Made by a program: the position numbers and the translations under genes. Below are positions 24,066-34,464 of a DNA stretch of 64,000 nt, in pieces. This DNA is from Viridothelium virens. Taxonomy: Eukaryota > Ascomycota > Dothideomycetes > Trypetheliales > Trypetheliaceae. The notes beneath the pieces are model-generated. The model was given only the letters and a program-made list of their open reading frames with translations, did not search any database and was not told the DNA's origin. Positions within the stretch are counted from its first letter, which is position 1. Each line of letters starts with the position of its first letter. The stretch lies in contig ML991772.1 of the NCBI GenBank assembly GCA_010094025.1, forward strand, positions 434,001 to 498,000, given 5' to 3'.

Positions 24066-24358
24066 ATGCCGTCTCGATTTCAGGGGCTCGGGACTGCTCA
24101 AGTCGGCCATTTTTGACACGAGTAGCGTCTCCATATGCAAATCTGGACTTTTAACTTTACGAATCTATGGCGTTTTTGACTCAAAATTTATGCCTGTCTC
24201 TCACCTCTGACGCCTTCAGGCTTAACAATCTCCGAGTTCGAGCTCTGCCAATTTCGTAATCAATGAATTCAAGTTTACATGAGGACAAGCCCCGAGACCC
24301 GTCGGCGTTATCGTCACCATACATTACACTGTGAGTATTCATCGCATCACGGAGTCTC
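24066..24358. other. Convergent 3' flanks
   Basis: Short spacer between the 3' ends of the tail-anchored protein gene (plus) and the ubiquitin hydrolase gene (minus). I see no feature beyond AT-rich 3' UTR-like sequence. Confidence 0.5.
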
Positions 24359-24412
24359 TCATTCTTGGACAAGAGCCATCAGACTGAAATTGAGATTCTG
24401 GCCATCTTCTCT

Positions 24413-25180
24413 CTATATGAATTCTTTGACGATTTGAAGGCCACTCTCGCCTAGCAAGTCTTCCTGCGCTAGAAGAGATCCCCTGTCGACGGGCCCTTTC
24501 CTATCGCCATCCAGCTCGTACAGACGTCCTCTGGACTTTACGAAGCATATATAGTGATAGTCGACTTCCGCCGCGGCATCTTCTGGTACGCTTGACTGTC
24601 CTTGCATGGCGGCCTTTCTATGAGCGTCCTCGACGTCTCGTGAAGCCTCCAAGGCTTCCGCACGCTCACTTTGTCGCAACGGAATGCATTGTTGTAGAAG
24701 CGATGACAACGGCGTGTCAGTCTCTACAGTGGTTGTCAGTAGCAGGAGGGAATGGCTTGCCCGGAGATAGACCCCTCAAGACTACCCACCAATGGAGTCT
24801 CTAGCCGGTCCATTGGTGACACTGTGTAACACCCCATAGAGGCCGCATGCATTGTGGATTGTTTGCTTGAACCAGATGACATCTTCATTGTCACCATGTC
24901 CTTCATATGGTGCAACGCTTGCGTCTTCTTTAGCCTTCAGCGTCTCATACGCATCCGATGTAGGGAAGATTAGGATCAGAGCGAGCACAGGGCGAGGGAT
25001 TAGGGCCACCAAATCCGGATCGTCTATCGAAAGCACGTCTTGGAAGTGTAGGTTTCGGCTGACACCTAGTTCATGGGCAAGATCTGTGAATATGTCCGAG
25101 TCCGACTCCAGAGGAATATAGTGCTTTTTGTAGGCCGGCTTGCTTGTTGATTCAATTACTGTAGGTTTGCGCGGGTTCAA
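24413..25180 (-). CDS. Ubiquitin C-terminal hydrolase (UCH, family C12), 5' end unresolved, in-frame TAG near the C-terminus
   Basis: A Yuh1/UCHL3-type cysteine protease that removes small adducts from the ubiquitin C-terminus. The catalytic set is intact: the oxyanion Gln and active Cys in WFKQTIHNACGLYGVLH, the His in VDYHYICFVK and the Asp in LYELDGD. The N-terminal KPAYKKHYIPLESDSDIF block is typical. A 66-nt intron (24724–24789) splits the gene after DSI. The exon beginning near 25158 (acceptor CCTACAG) contains no methionine, so a 5' exon must exist; I could not find a convincing one. After IVKEFI there is a TAG (24413–24415). The next 17 codons (24362–24412) still read REDGQNLNFSLMALVQE, matching the conserved family C-terminus, and end in TGA at 24359. 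This may be a decaying gene, an assembly error or stop-codon readthrough. Confidence 0.75.
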
Positions 25181-25889
25181 GCACCCTCAGCTTGAAGAAA
25201 GTTAAAAATGGGAAACCGGACACTCAGTCAAAAGATCTGTTGCTTAGTCATACAATCCAATAGGTAGGTACATTCCACATCAAGTACATGTAGGTATCTT
25301 AGGCGTCGGCTATCGTTCCTCATTAGAGTAAGATACAGTGTCAAGTTCAAAAAAACATCAGATCTTGTCTATATCAAAAAACAACAATGATCAAAACAAT
25401 AAGCATCGATCATTGCCCAATAATACATGAGCTCATGTATCAACATGTTCATGCTACTTATGTTACAACATGTTAAAGTAATAAATGCTCAGCACGACCC
25501 CCCAAATGCTTGTCGTCCCAAACGTTCCCCCGGTCTTGAGTTACACCATACACCAGGCGCGCGATGAAGCAAGCAAGCCTCTTCGTGCAAAATGATACTA
25601 TGGAGTTTTCGCCTCCATGTAGGTACAAATATATTTCGAGACCGACCAACATTGCACACCGGCATCTGAACCCTATTCATAACCCTTAACGCGGAAGAGC
25701 CATAGACGATGTCCCAACGCGAGTGAATTGCTCAACACGAGTTAACATCAATGCGAACACTGATTTCTGCTCATGCCATAATCGTCTGAATCTCCTTCCG
25801 GCACACGGACGTGACCGTCGGAGTTAAAAAAGAGGCTACGAGTCCTTAGACTCAGCCTCTTGCTGTTCAATCCATTTCTGACCATATAG
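25181..25889. other. AT-rich intergenic region with palindromes
   Basis: Upstream of the UCH gene and downstream of the Zds1 homologue. It should contain the missing UCH first exon or promoter. It holds GTAGGTACATT-type runs at 25261–25300, an 18-bp perfect palindrome at 25423–25440 and a 7-bp inverted repeat (AATGATC/GATCATT) at 25386–25414. A small minus frame (25489–25680) shows no domain. Confidence 0.5.
25423..25440. repeat. 18-bp perfect palindrome
   Basis: ATACATGAGCTCATGTAT reads identically on both strands. It is followed by CATG-rich sequence up to about 25475. Confidence 0.8.
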
Positions 25890-28655
25890 TCACCACATCT
25901 CTTCCTCCTTGCTCACCGCCTTCTCCGGCGCCTGGCCAGCATGCCCCGTCGCGCCCTCGCCGCGACCATCCATCTGTCCCGGCTGCTTGCCCTGCTGCTG
26001 CTGCTGCCCAGGCTGCCCGGCAATCTGGATCTGCGGATGCATCTGCTGCACCTTCGCTAGGTAGCTGTACATGAAGTTACTCAGCAGTACCTGCGAGTAG
26101 AGCGCGCGCCGCGGATTCGCCAGCTTCATGTGCGCCATTCGATAGATGGCTCGCTCCTCGAGGATGCTGAAGCGGGTCCAGTTGTAGTCAATGTCGGGCT
26201 TGAGGATGCGCGCGGGAGGCGGGTCGGGAGAGAGGCCGCGGAGGGAGCTCGGCTTCTTGCTGTGTCCGTGGTCGTTGGACGGTGACTTTTTGCGCGCTCC
26301 GCCGAAGATGGAGGCGAGGAGACCGGAGTCCTTCTCTTTCTTGCCTTCGGCCCCGGCTTTGCGACTGCTGGCTTCCTTTTTGCGCTCTTCTTCTAGTCTG
26401 ATGCTCTCGCGGTCCAGGACGAGACTTTCGCGGCCCCGAGATGAGGTGCTGCCGCCGTCAATGCTCGTTTGTAGTAGGTCAAGTCGAGTGTTGTCGATCG
26501 CTTTCTGGTCTGGTCGAACCTGTTTCGATGTCTTGATGCGCTTGGTTGCAAGCTCTCGCTCGTCTCGCTCCTTTTGTTCCTTTTCACGCGCTTTTTCCTC
26601 TGACCCTGAGTTGAGCAAATTACCCCAGCTCCAGCTCGTCTTCCGAGATCCGTCAGAACCGTCTTTCTTGTCCTTCGATTTCTTGGGGTCTGGCTTTTGG
26701 TCCTCAAATGTAGGAATGAAGGAGAGAGAATCAGTACGAATACTGTGGCCAGGTAGTGGCGAAGGCTGCCCGGCCATGTCTTCGAGGGTTTGGTTTGGAG
26801 CTTTGGGTGGCGTAGAATGTGGTCGGGGTCCTGCTGCACTAGGTCTACCTACTGTTCCTGGGGTTTTACGTAAACCACGTGGAGGTATACCCTGTTGGGC
26901 CACAGACGGCGGCGGTGCATGCGAAGACTTGCGTTCTGGATGCCAAATGCTGTTCGCATGGCGTGGTCCATCTTGCGGGGGCGGCGTTTCAACAATTGAT
27001 GGGACATTTGGCGGTGGAGTGTATCCTGGTAATGGTGCTGTGGTTCGCCCGTTCGAGGCGATGCGGGAATGAAATGGTTTTGGTTGGACTGGTCGAGGTC
27101 TTTCGGATTCTGGTGGCTCTGTCATTGTCCTTTGTGGCGGCCGTTCCTCTGTTGGAGAAACTCGATGTTGTTGGGGGACCGATGGCACAGGTACAGTTTC
27201 TTCTTGTGCCTGCACTGGCCTAGCTTTTCGCGGCCGCGAGAAATTGTCCGGAGGCTCGGGTGAGCGTCGCGGAGGCATCGGCTCGGTTTGGACTCTATTG
27301 AGGAAAAATTCTTGTTCTTCCCTAGCTCCACCTATGGGAGAAGTTATTGGAGATTCCTCGCCGTCAGTCTCTGCCGATCTGCTAGCAACTCCGGCTGCAC
27401 GCTTGGAGAAGGGTACGCGCTCCCCCTTTCTAAGACTACCTCTCCGATACGTTGTTCTCGTGGACCGTTTCAAGCTTTGACTGGTGGGAGCAGGTGGTAA
27501 AATCGGCATGTCCTCACCAGCACCCAACTCGACACCAGAGTCATTCGACTTACGACTTGTATCTAGACTAAGGGTTCGCATCATTTTTGATGGATCGTCG
27601 ACCAAGGTCTCCAGTTGGGAAAGATTGGTCCCGCGTCCTGTTTGATTAGCACCTGACCGTCTTCGCTCCAGCCGTTCCGCTCCATCCTCGTAACCGTTGG
27701 GTGTATCAATTTGCCGCGAGAGCATCGACTTCTTCCTTCTTAATCCGCCTCCTGATCCTTGCCTTTCTATACCATCGGATGATAGCAAAGATTCTTCCCC
27801 ACCCGACCTTCGCCTTATCCTTTCAACTTTGTCTTCTATGAATGTTTTGAACTCCTTCGGAGCTAACTCCGGGTGTAGCCTGGCCGGGACCCAAAATAGT
27901 CTTGAAGCGTCATCCTCGTCGGCCGAATGCGATGGTGGTACAGTTGGCACATTGCCAAAGTTTGATGGAAAGGATGGCAGGTCAGGATCTGCGCCATTCA
28001 CATCCATGGACATGCGTCGAATGGCCTGAAGATTGCTCAACTCCTGCGCGACGGCTGCGGGGCTGGATTCATAGTCAATGTCGTTCAGAGGGAAAGGTTG
28101 CGTTGCGGTCTCTGAGGTCGATCGTTGTAGGTGAGGGGGTGAATTGCGCGCACTCTCGGAGCTAGCGGAAGGCCTTCTTCCCGGATCTGGGTTTGGGGAT
28201 CCATTGACAGGACTGTACTTCTTTTCGTTTGACATCGCTCTTTCCAACGGCGATTTGGGAGGGGACGCTCTTTTCGACTCGAAGTAGCTCGAGTTCTTCT
28301 CATAGCTCTCGCCAGGCGGTGTGCTCATGAAGCTTAGCGGCCGCGATTCGTGCTTGCTTCCGTATTCATTGTCTCCGTACATGTCTCCGATAGCCTCGGT
28401 GACGTGATGGTTATCGTCACTTATGGATATTTGAGGCGAATGACCTCGACGGCCGTGGAAGGTCCGGTCCAGCTCTTGCGGTCGTGATGAGGTCTGAAAA
28501 AGAGAACATAGGCGTTAGCAGAGGATTCTGTGAAGATGCAGTGCTCTAAGCACACAAGTCCAAGGTGCTTCCGTCGCAAGCGATGGGGAAGCTCGACGGA
28601 AGATTAATTGAGCGTTGTTGCATCCACTGAGGTTGCAAGGTCAACCCACCTGCAT
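25890..28655 (-). CDS. Zds1/Zds2 homologue, PP2A-Cdc55 regulator
   Basis: Exon 1 holds only ATG CAG (28655–28650); a 156-nt intron (28494–28649) ends at TTTTTCAG. The second exon then opens with TSSRPQELDRTFHGRRGHSP and runs to the stop at 25890, giving about 870 residues. The conserved N-terminal block is LFWVPARLHPELAPKEFKTF, residues about 200–230. The Zds C-terminal domain lies around residues 760–815: DYNWTRFSILEERAIYRMAH, then NPRRALYSQVLLSNFMYSYL. In yeast this domain binds the PP2A regulatory subunit Cdc55 and restrains the phosphatase, affecting mitotic entry and exit, polarity and stress output. Between the two blocks the protein is Ser/Pro/Arg-rich and disordered. The tail is Gln/Gly-rich. 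Third positions turn from C-rich to G-rich at about 26,150. Confidence 0.9.
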
Positions 28656-29570
28656 GTCGGACGCTGGAGGAATGCGGACGATGAATCCCAGGGTGCGGGG
28701 CTCAACAAGAGAGGCTCCGGCAACGAGGAAGAGCGAAGCATCGAAGGTAGAGGGCTGAAGGAGGGTTAGTAATACAGGGAATGATCGTGGCCGGGTCCCA
28801 GACGTAGTCGCCGTAAAGGGGAGGGAGAGATGGAGGTTGGTGGTGTGGCGCCCGGGCTCTAAAAGCCGCGAAGGCCGTTGTTCATGCGGCACCGGGCAAA
28901 CATTGCATCTAGTACTATCAAGGACCCATTTCTCGATCGGAAATCTGTCAGACCTTGTCTCTCATAGTAATCTCAAGCTTGTTCACCAGCAGGGGACGAT
29001 AGAATTTTCTACTCAAACGGTCTGGACAGGGACACCGCAAGAGGACACCTCCTTGACTCGGCTGCGACAAGGCTCTGTCCATTCTTAAAGCTCTGAAGGA
29101 ACAGCTCGTTTCAAACGCCAAAGACCCTGCCTGATTCACAATCTACCGTGGTCGCTTCTAAATCATGCGGCACTCGACTGTTTAATACACTATATTCACC
29201 TTTGATCTCAATGAAAAGAAAGGGGCGTGATACGGTGAGTCTGGTGATCGCAGGTAGCGTTCGAGAAAAAACCCGCGCGCAAGGAGCACCGCGGTACGGA
29301 GTTGAGCTTTTGACGAATAGCAGCGAGCGAGCAGTCCTCCAGCCTGATCCGCCATAACGCCAAGCGTCACGCAGACGCATGCAGCCAAGATTCCAAACAT
29401 ACGCCACCCACGAAAGGAAAACCTACGACTCTACCTAGATTACACGCCTCTCTTGAGGCTTAATGCGTTACTGTCAACGCATCCATCTGCCAGGTCCATT
29501 GATCAAATCATGTGGCTTATCTGTCATCACGAGTGCGCATCTCTGCCGAAGGTACTAGTCGTGCCGGAGC
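28656..29570. other. Intergenic region
   Basis: Promoter and leader of the Zds1 homologue at the left, 3' flank of gem1 at the right. Small frames at 28837–29088, 29111–29407 and 29148–29357 overlap antisense and have no recognisable content. Confidence 0.5.
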
Positions 29571-31583
29571 CTAACTTCCAGCGAAAGAGATGGATCCGGA
29601 CAGATGCTTCTTCCAGACAATAGCAAAGGCAGCGACAGCGCAAGCCGCTGCGCCGAGAGCAACGTACACGCCAGTACGATCGGTTGGCTCTTCATCCGTC
29701 TTTGGAAACGCCGTCGAAGGATGAGTGGCACATTCAGCGAGCTCGATGTAGTGTTAGAGTAGTTGATGGTCAATTTTGGAAATCAAGGACCAACTCACAT
29801 GAGCAATTAATTCAGACACGCTCGACCAGGTGACACTGACGTGCAACGGTGGAGCCATTTTCAATGATGCTGTATAGTGGTCTGGCTGCAACTCGCTGCG
29901 CTGCGTGGCTTTGTCTTGATCGGCCTTTAGAGCTGTGTAAACTGCCGGTACCCCGTCAAGTTGAGGATATTTCTTCCTAAGATCAATGATGTGAGCAAAA
30001 CTGTCTGGATCGCTGGAATCGTAGGTATAGCATAGTATGTCACAGGCATCGAGCTTGGCCTGGTTTTCTAGAATTGCTGGTTCTAGTTCACCAAGTTCTT
30101 CAAGAATAAGATAGCACTGTTTTCCTCCGTGAAGTTCTACCGTGTTAACAGCGGCCCGTGGCTTGATAGTGGGATGATATGTGGTAGTGAACGGCCGGTT
30201 CAGAAACGCAGAGAGCAACGAGGATTTGCCGCTATTGCTCGCGCCTAATACGTAGCAGAGAAACACGTTTCGTTCCACTCTGCCTGGTCTGCGTCTTCTT
30301 TTGCGCGCTTTGGTGACCTTCAGCGCAGATGTTGTCCCTCCTCGGCTCGGACTCTCGAAGCCTAGATACGCAAGATATTCCAGAGTCGTCTTTGGCTCTT
30401 CGAACGTTGTCATACTCCATTGGGCGAGCCAACCCTGTAAGGTGATGTATCCAGCCTCGTTGCGAACTGCGCACGAGGGGAAGGATGATTCGACCCAGGA
30501 AGGCGGCAGGCCAGGGGTTGGGGCAAAGAGGGCAGCAAGCTCAGAGTCGTTCAGGCCGCCATCATTGTCCTTATCAAAGAGCAGGAAAAGATCGACGAAG
30601 AATCGATAGCCCGCTGGGCTGAGCTCGGCGGATGAGAATTGAGGAACATCAAATTTAGGGTGCAGGAACGAGTCATTGAGACTCAGACTATCGGTATAAT
30701 GGAACTTCCTTAAAATGATCCATACAGTTTCATGTCGACCTTTCTCGGCGAACAGCTTGTTGAGGAGTATAAAGCCTTTTTCATCGATACCTCTTTCTGA
30801 GACGGAGAAGGGCAAGAATTTTTGGATGGAGCGTTTGATATTGGCCAGGTCATCCTCGGCAAGAGGTTTTTCAAAGCATTTCATTTGAAAATCATATATC
30901 TCTCGGTCATTCAGATATCCGTCCTGATCCTTGTCGCAAAGATAAAAGATCCTTTGAAGGGCAGATATGGCAGCCGCCTTTAGGTTTTGCTCTTTTGAAT
31001 CGAACAAGGGTGCTATTGGATGGGTCACCGCCTTTTGGCAGAGGAAGAAGACTTCGTTTACATTATGGTGCTCTCTCGCGCTTGTCCGTATGCATGAGTC
31101 GATCTCTTTAAACTCTGCCATAAGCGGAAGCATTTCATCTTCAACCACTTGAGCTGTTGATCCACTTGCAGCAAGGTCCGACTTATTGGCACACAGCACG
31201 ACAGGAACATTGACTCCCAGTGACCGGAAGTAGGGCATCCATGATAAGGCAACGCGTTCGTAGCTGTAGTGGTCTGAGTATACCAAAAGGATCACATTCG
31301 ATTTGCGGATTTCTTTTCGCAAGCTATCTCGGTCTTGGGGCTGTGCCAACGTATCGACGATCGTGGTCGTGACATTATCAGGAGTGCCGAGAGTCGGCGG
31401 TAGTGTCACTTGTGGGAGCACGGGCTGTATCTTTGTGGTAACGAAGACGTCTTTGACGAACGATGCGATGAGGGAGCTCTTCCCAACATCGTTGTCACCG
31501 CACACGCATATTCTGACTGTAGATGCGATCAAAATCAGCGTTCTTCCTCAAATAATAAACTTAGGGTGTGAACCTGTAGCCAT
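29571..31583 (-). CDS. gem1: Mitochondrial Rho GTPase Gem1 (Miro)
   Basis: Three exons: 31583–31574 (MAT plus one base), 31516–29799 and 29741–29571. Order of parts: N-terminal GTPase with P-loop GDNDVGKSS and G4 motif NKSDL; EF-hand [12 protein letters not shown] around residue 210; EF-hand [12 protein letters not shown] around residue 330; second GTPase with P-loop GASNSGKSS around residue 440; and a C-terminal membrane anchor ([17 protein letters not shown]) with a short basic tail. This is the full Miro layout at the usual length (about 630 residues). Gem1 sits in the outer mitochondrial membrane and controls mitochondrial shape and inheritance and ER–mitochondria contacts. The first intron has a GTTCAC donor. 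The membrane anchor is encoded entirely by the last exon, whose acceptor reads CGAG. Confidence 0.95.
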
Positions 31584-32595
31584 GCTCTGGGTGCATGTTT
31601 GTACTGCGGGTTTGTAGTGCGGGGCGACGAGATTCAAGCAGGCGATGAGCCGTTCGTGATCAGATCGAGGTGTTCGGTGAGGAGTGGTGCGAGGCCGCGA
31701 TCAACAGGGGAAGCTTCAGAGCAAAGAAGTTGCGACCAATCTCAAACCTTGACCGCGGCGAGGACCGGGTTGCCGGCATGACGACAACTTTGCTAAACCT
31801 TAGCCACGTGGAGAGGAACTGGGGCAGGGTCGATGTTTCGGTTTCGCGCCAGACCGCAACGGAATTGGTCCCTATGCTGCTCCACTCTGTCGGGATATGC
31901 ATCGTGTAGAAACCTTTTCTCCGTGCCAGCCAAACCACTCTCAGCTGCCTCCCAACATTCGCTCCCGACCCAGGTATTGCAGTACGATAGCTGCTGCTTA
32001 CCACCACCACTCGCTACCCCTCTTGACTCGCCGCTCGCTTCCCGCCTTCAGATCACCAATACACACCTCCCGGCCTATCGCTCATTTTTCCGTCCCTAGA
32101 TACTCCTCTGCGCCACGCCAAAACCCCACATTCACCCTTCCCGCTTCGACGCGCGGTTATGCAACGGTGCACCTGTCGATGCAATATATACCGCTCCGGC
32201 AGCTAGATTTGTCCCCTGAAGCTCGTCGAATGCCGCCACTGCTGCTACTGACCAGGAGGTCCCCGCATCCTTGCGGAAGTTGAAGCAGAGACATTATCTT
32301 CAGCTGGTCCATCGGGCTCGGGTGCATGATGTTGTGAGTATCGCGCGTCCCAATTGCAGCGGTAGACCCTATCAGGGAGTTCCTTTACTGATACCGCCTC
32401 TTTAAGCGTCCTACCTCCGCCGCCAAGATATCCTACTACCGGCGGTCTGTACGCTGGACCAGGTGGTGGAGCTGTACCACTTGTCGAAACCAGCAATTCT
32501 CTGACCCATCCCACGGGACCCGAGTACCAATTGTCGGTGGGAGAAGGTAAAATCGTCTAAATCCTCATTTTGATTCACTCAGCTCAGCTCGTGCG
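31584..32595. promoter_or_regulatory. Divergent promoter region of gem1 and creC
   Basis: A 1.0-kb spacer between two diverging genes. It contains CT-rich stretches at 31910–32130 that fit a creC leader. Frames at 31660–32010 (minus) and 31897–32283 (plus) overlap antisense and are not called. Confidence 0.5.
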
Positions 32596-34464
32596 ATGGC
32601 CACAGGGACGTACATTCTGCGAGACGATCTCCACCTTGCCACACCACCGCCGCATCCTTCTGAAGCTCCTGTTGTGAGCAACAATCCTTTGGCAACAGTC
32701 CCTCAACCCCCAACCGTTGGCACTCGACTTTCACCTATAATTCTTTCCCCTAGACCATATTCTCGACATCGCCTCTATCGCACAACCACAGCAAACAGTG
32801 CTCGGTCGATACCACCGAGTAGAAAAGAGGACGCGCAAACACAATCAAGCGATGGGAAACTGGGCTCTCACGCCAATGGAACGGCTTTATCTTCTCAATA
32901 CCACGCACCATCATTTGGAGAAGGGAATCCTTCGCTGACTGTTGTCAATGGCAAAGAATCGAAAGATCCCTCCAAAAGGCGGAAGCCCAAAACCAATATC
33001 ATTAAGAGTAGTTCCTCTTTCGTGTCGCGGGTAATCACTTCTGAAGCGCTACAGAAGCGCCTTCAAGAACACCCAGCAGATGGCCTTTTTGTCTTCGCTA
33101 ATGTAAATCGAGCCTTTGAATGGCTCGACTTTTCTTCGTCAACCCAGAAATCAGATCATTTGACCAAAATTCTGTTTACGAAAGCTCATGCCTTATGTCA
33201 TGATATAAATCCGATCACGAAGAGCACGACCCATATCGATATAGTCATGGGGTTCAACTACGCAGACATAATATGGTACGAACCGATCTCGCAGAAATAC
33301 ACCCGTATCAATAAAAATGGCATCATCAACCCGCACCCCGTCACCGATATTGCCTGGCTTCCCGGCTCCGAGAACCTCTTCCTGGCCTCCCACATGGACG
33401 GCACACTCATCGTATACGACAAAGAGAAAGAAGACGCCGCCTTCATCCCCGAAGACGCCACATCCAACAGCGACTCGCACCCCGAAAAGCCCATCAACGG
33501 CAGCACCAGCGTCGACCGCAGCAGCGCCCTACACGTCAAAAAATCCGTCTCCTCGCGCAACCAAAAGACCAACCCGGTCGCCGTGTGGAAAGTGTCGAAC
33601 CAGAAACTCAACGCCTTCGCCCTCTCCCCCGACGGCGTGCACCTCGCCGTCGCCTCCGAAGACGGCAGCCTGCGCCTAATTAACTACCTCCAGGAATCCG
33701 TGCTCGACCTCTACACCTCGTACTACGGCGGGCTAGCGTGCGTCGCCTGGTCTCCGGACGGCCGGTACGTGGTGACGGGCGGACAAGACGACCTCGTCAG
33801 CATCTGGAGCCTGGCCGACCGCGCGCTCGTCGCCCGCTGCCAGGGCCACAACTCGTGGGTCACGGCGGTCGCGTTCGACCCCTGGCGCTGCGACGAGCGC
33901 AACTATCGCTTCGGCTCCGTCGGTGAGGACTGTCGCTTGCTGCTCTGGGACTTCGCGGTCGGCATGCTGCATCGCCCCAAGGCGTCGAGCGTGCGGCACC
34001 AGGGGCAGCGTGGATCTGTCTCCAGCACGGCGTTTCCGGGGGGGCTGCCGGGGGGCCTGGCGAGGAAGGAGAGTAATGCGTTGACGAGTACGGTGACGAA
34101 TGCGACGACGGCGAGTGCGGCGAGTCGGTTGAGGAGTACGTCGAGTTTGACGGCGACGGAGGGGGAGGAGCAGGGCGTGGATGGCGATATTGTGGTGCAT
34201 GCGGTGGAGCCGAGGGCAAGGACTGCGATGTTGCCGCCGGTGATGGCGAAGAAGGTGGATGAGCACCCTCTGGCATGGTTAGGATTTGAGGAAGATTGTA
34301 TTCTGACGGCTTGCTTGAATGGTGAGTAACTTCTCTATGAGCGTATTTGCAGAGACAAGAGATTGATGTTTCTGGCTTTAGGACATATTCGAACCTGGGA
34401 TCGACCGAAGGAAGGCACTGGAACAGCTGATGGCGTGACGGATATGTCACATGGTAGTTCATGA
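32596..34464 (+). CDS. creC: CreC-type WD40 protein, partner of the CreB deubiquitinase
   Basis: Two exons, 32596–34322 and 34381–34464, about 603 residues. Joining after LNG gives [12 protein letters not shown], which closes the last WD repeat. WD40 repeats are visible from residue 215 on: [77 protein letters not shown] and VTAVAFDPW. The N-terminus is Pro/Ser-rich. Related animal proteins are WDR20/DMWD. In Aspergillus nidulans CreC stabilises the ubiquitin protease CreB, and the pair is needed for full carbon catabolite repression. Codon use is mixed up to about 33,300, becomes C-ending to about 33,980, then G-ending to the end of exon 1. Confidence 0.92.

Noticed and set aside
26191-27072. 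293-codon plus-strand frame
   Set aside because: Antisense shadow of the Zds1 homologue, whose family blocks fix the minus strand as coding.
33733-34266. 177-codon minus-strand frame over creC
   Set aside because: Antisense shadow in the compositionally skewed 3' part of creC.
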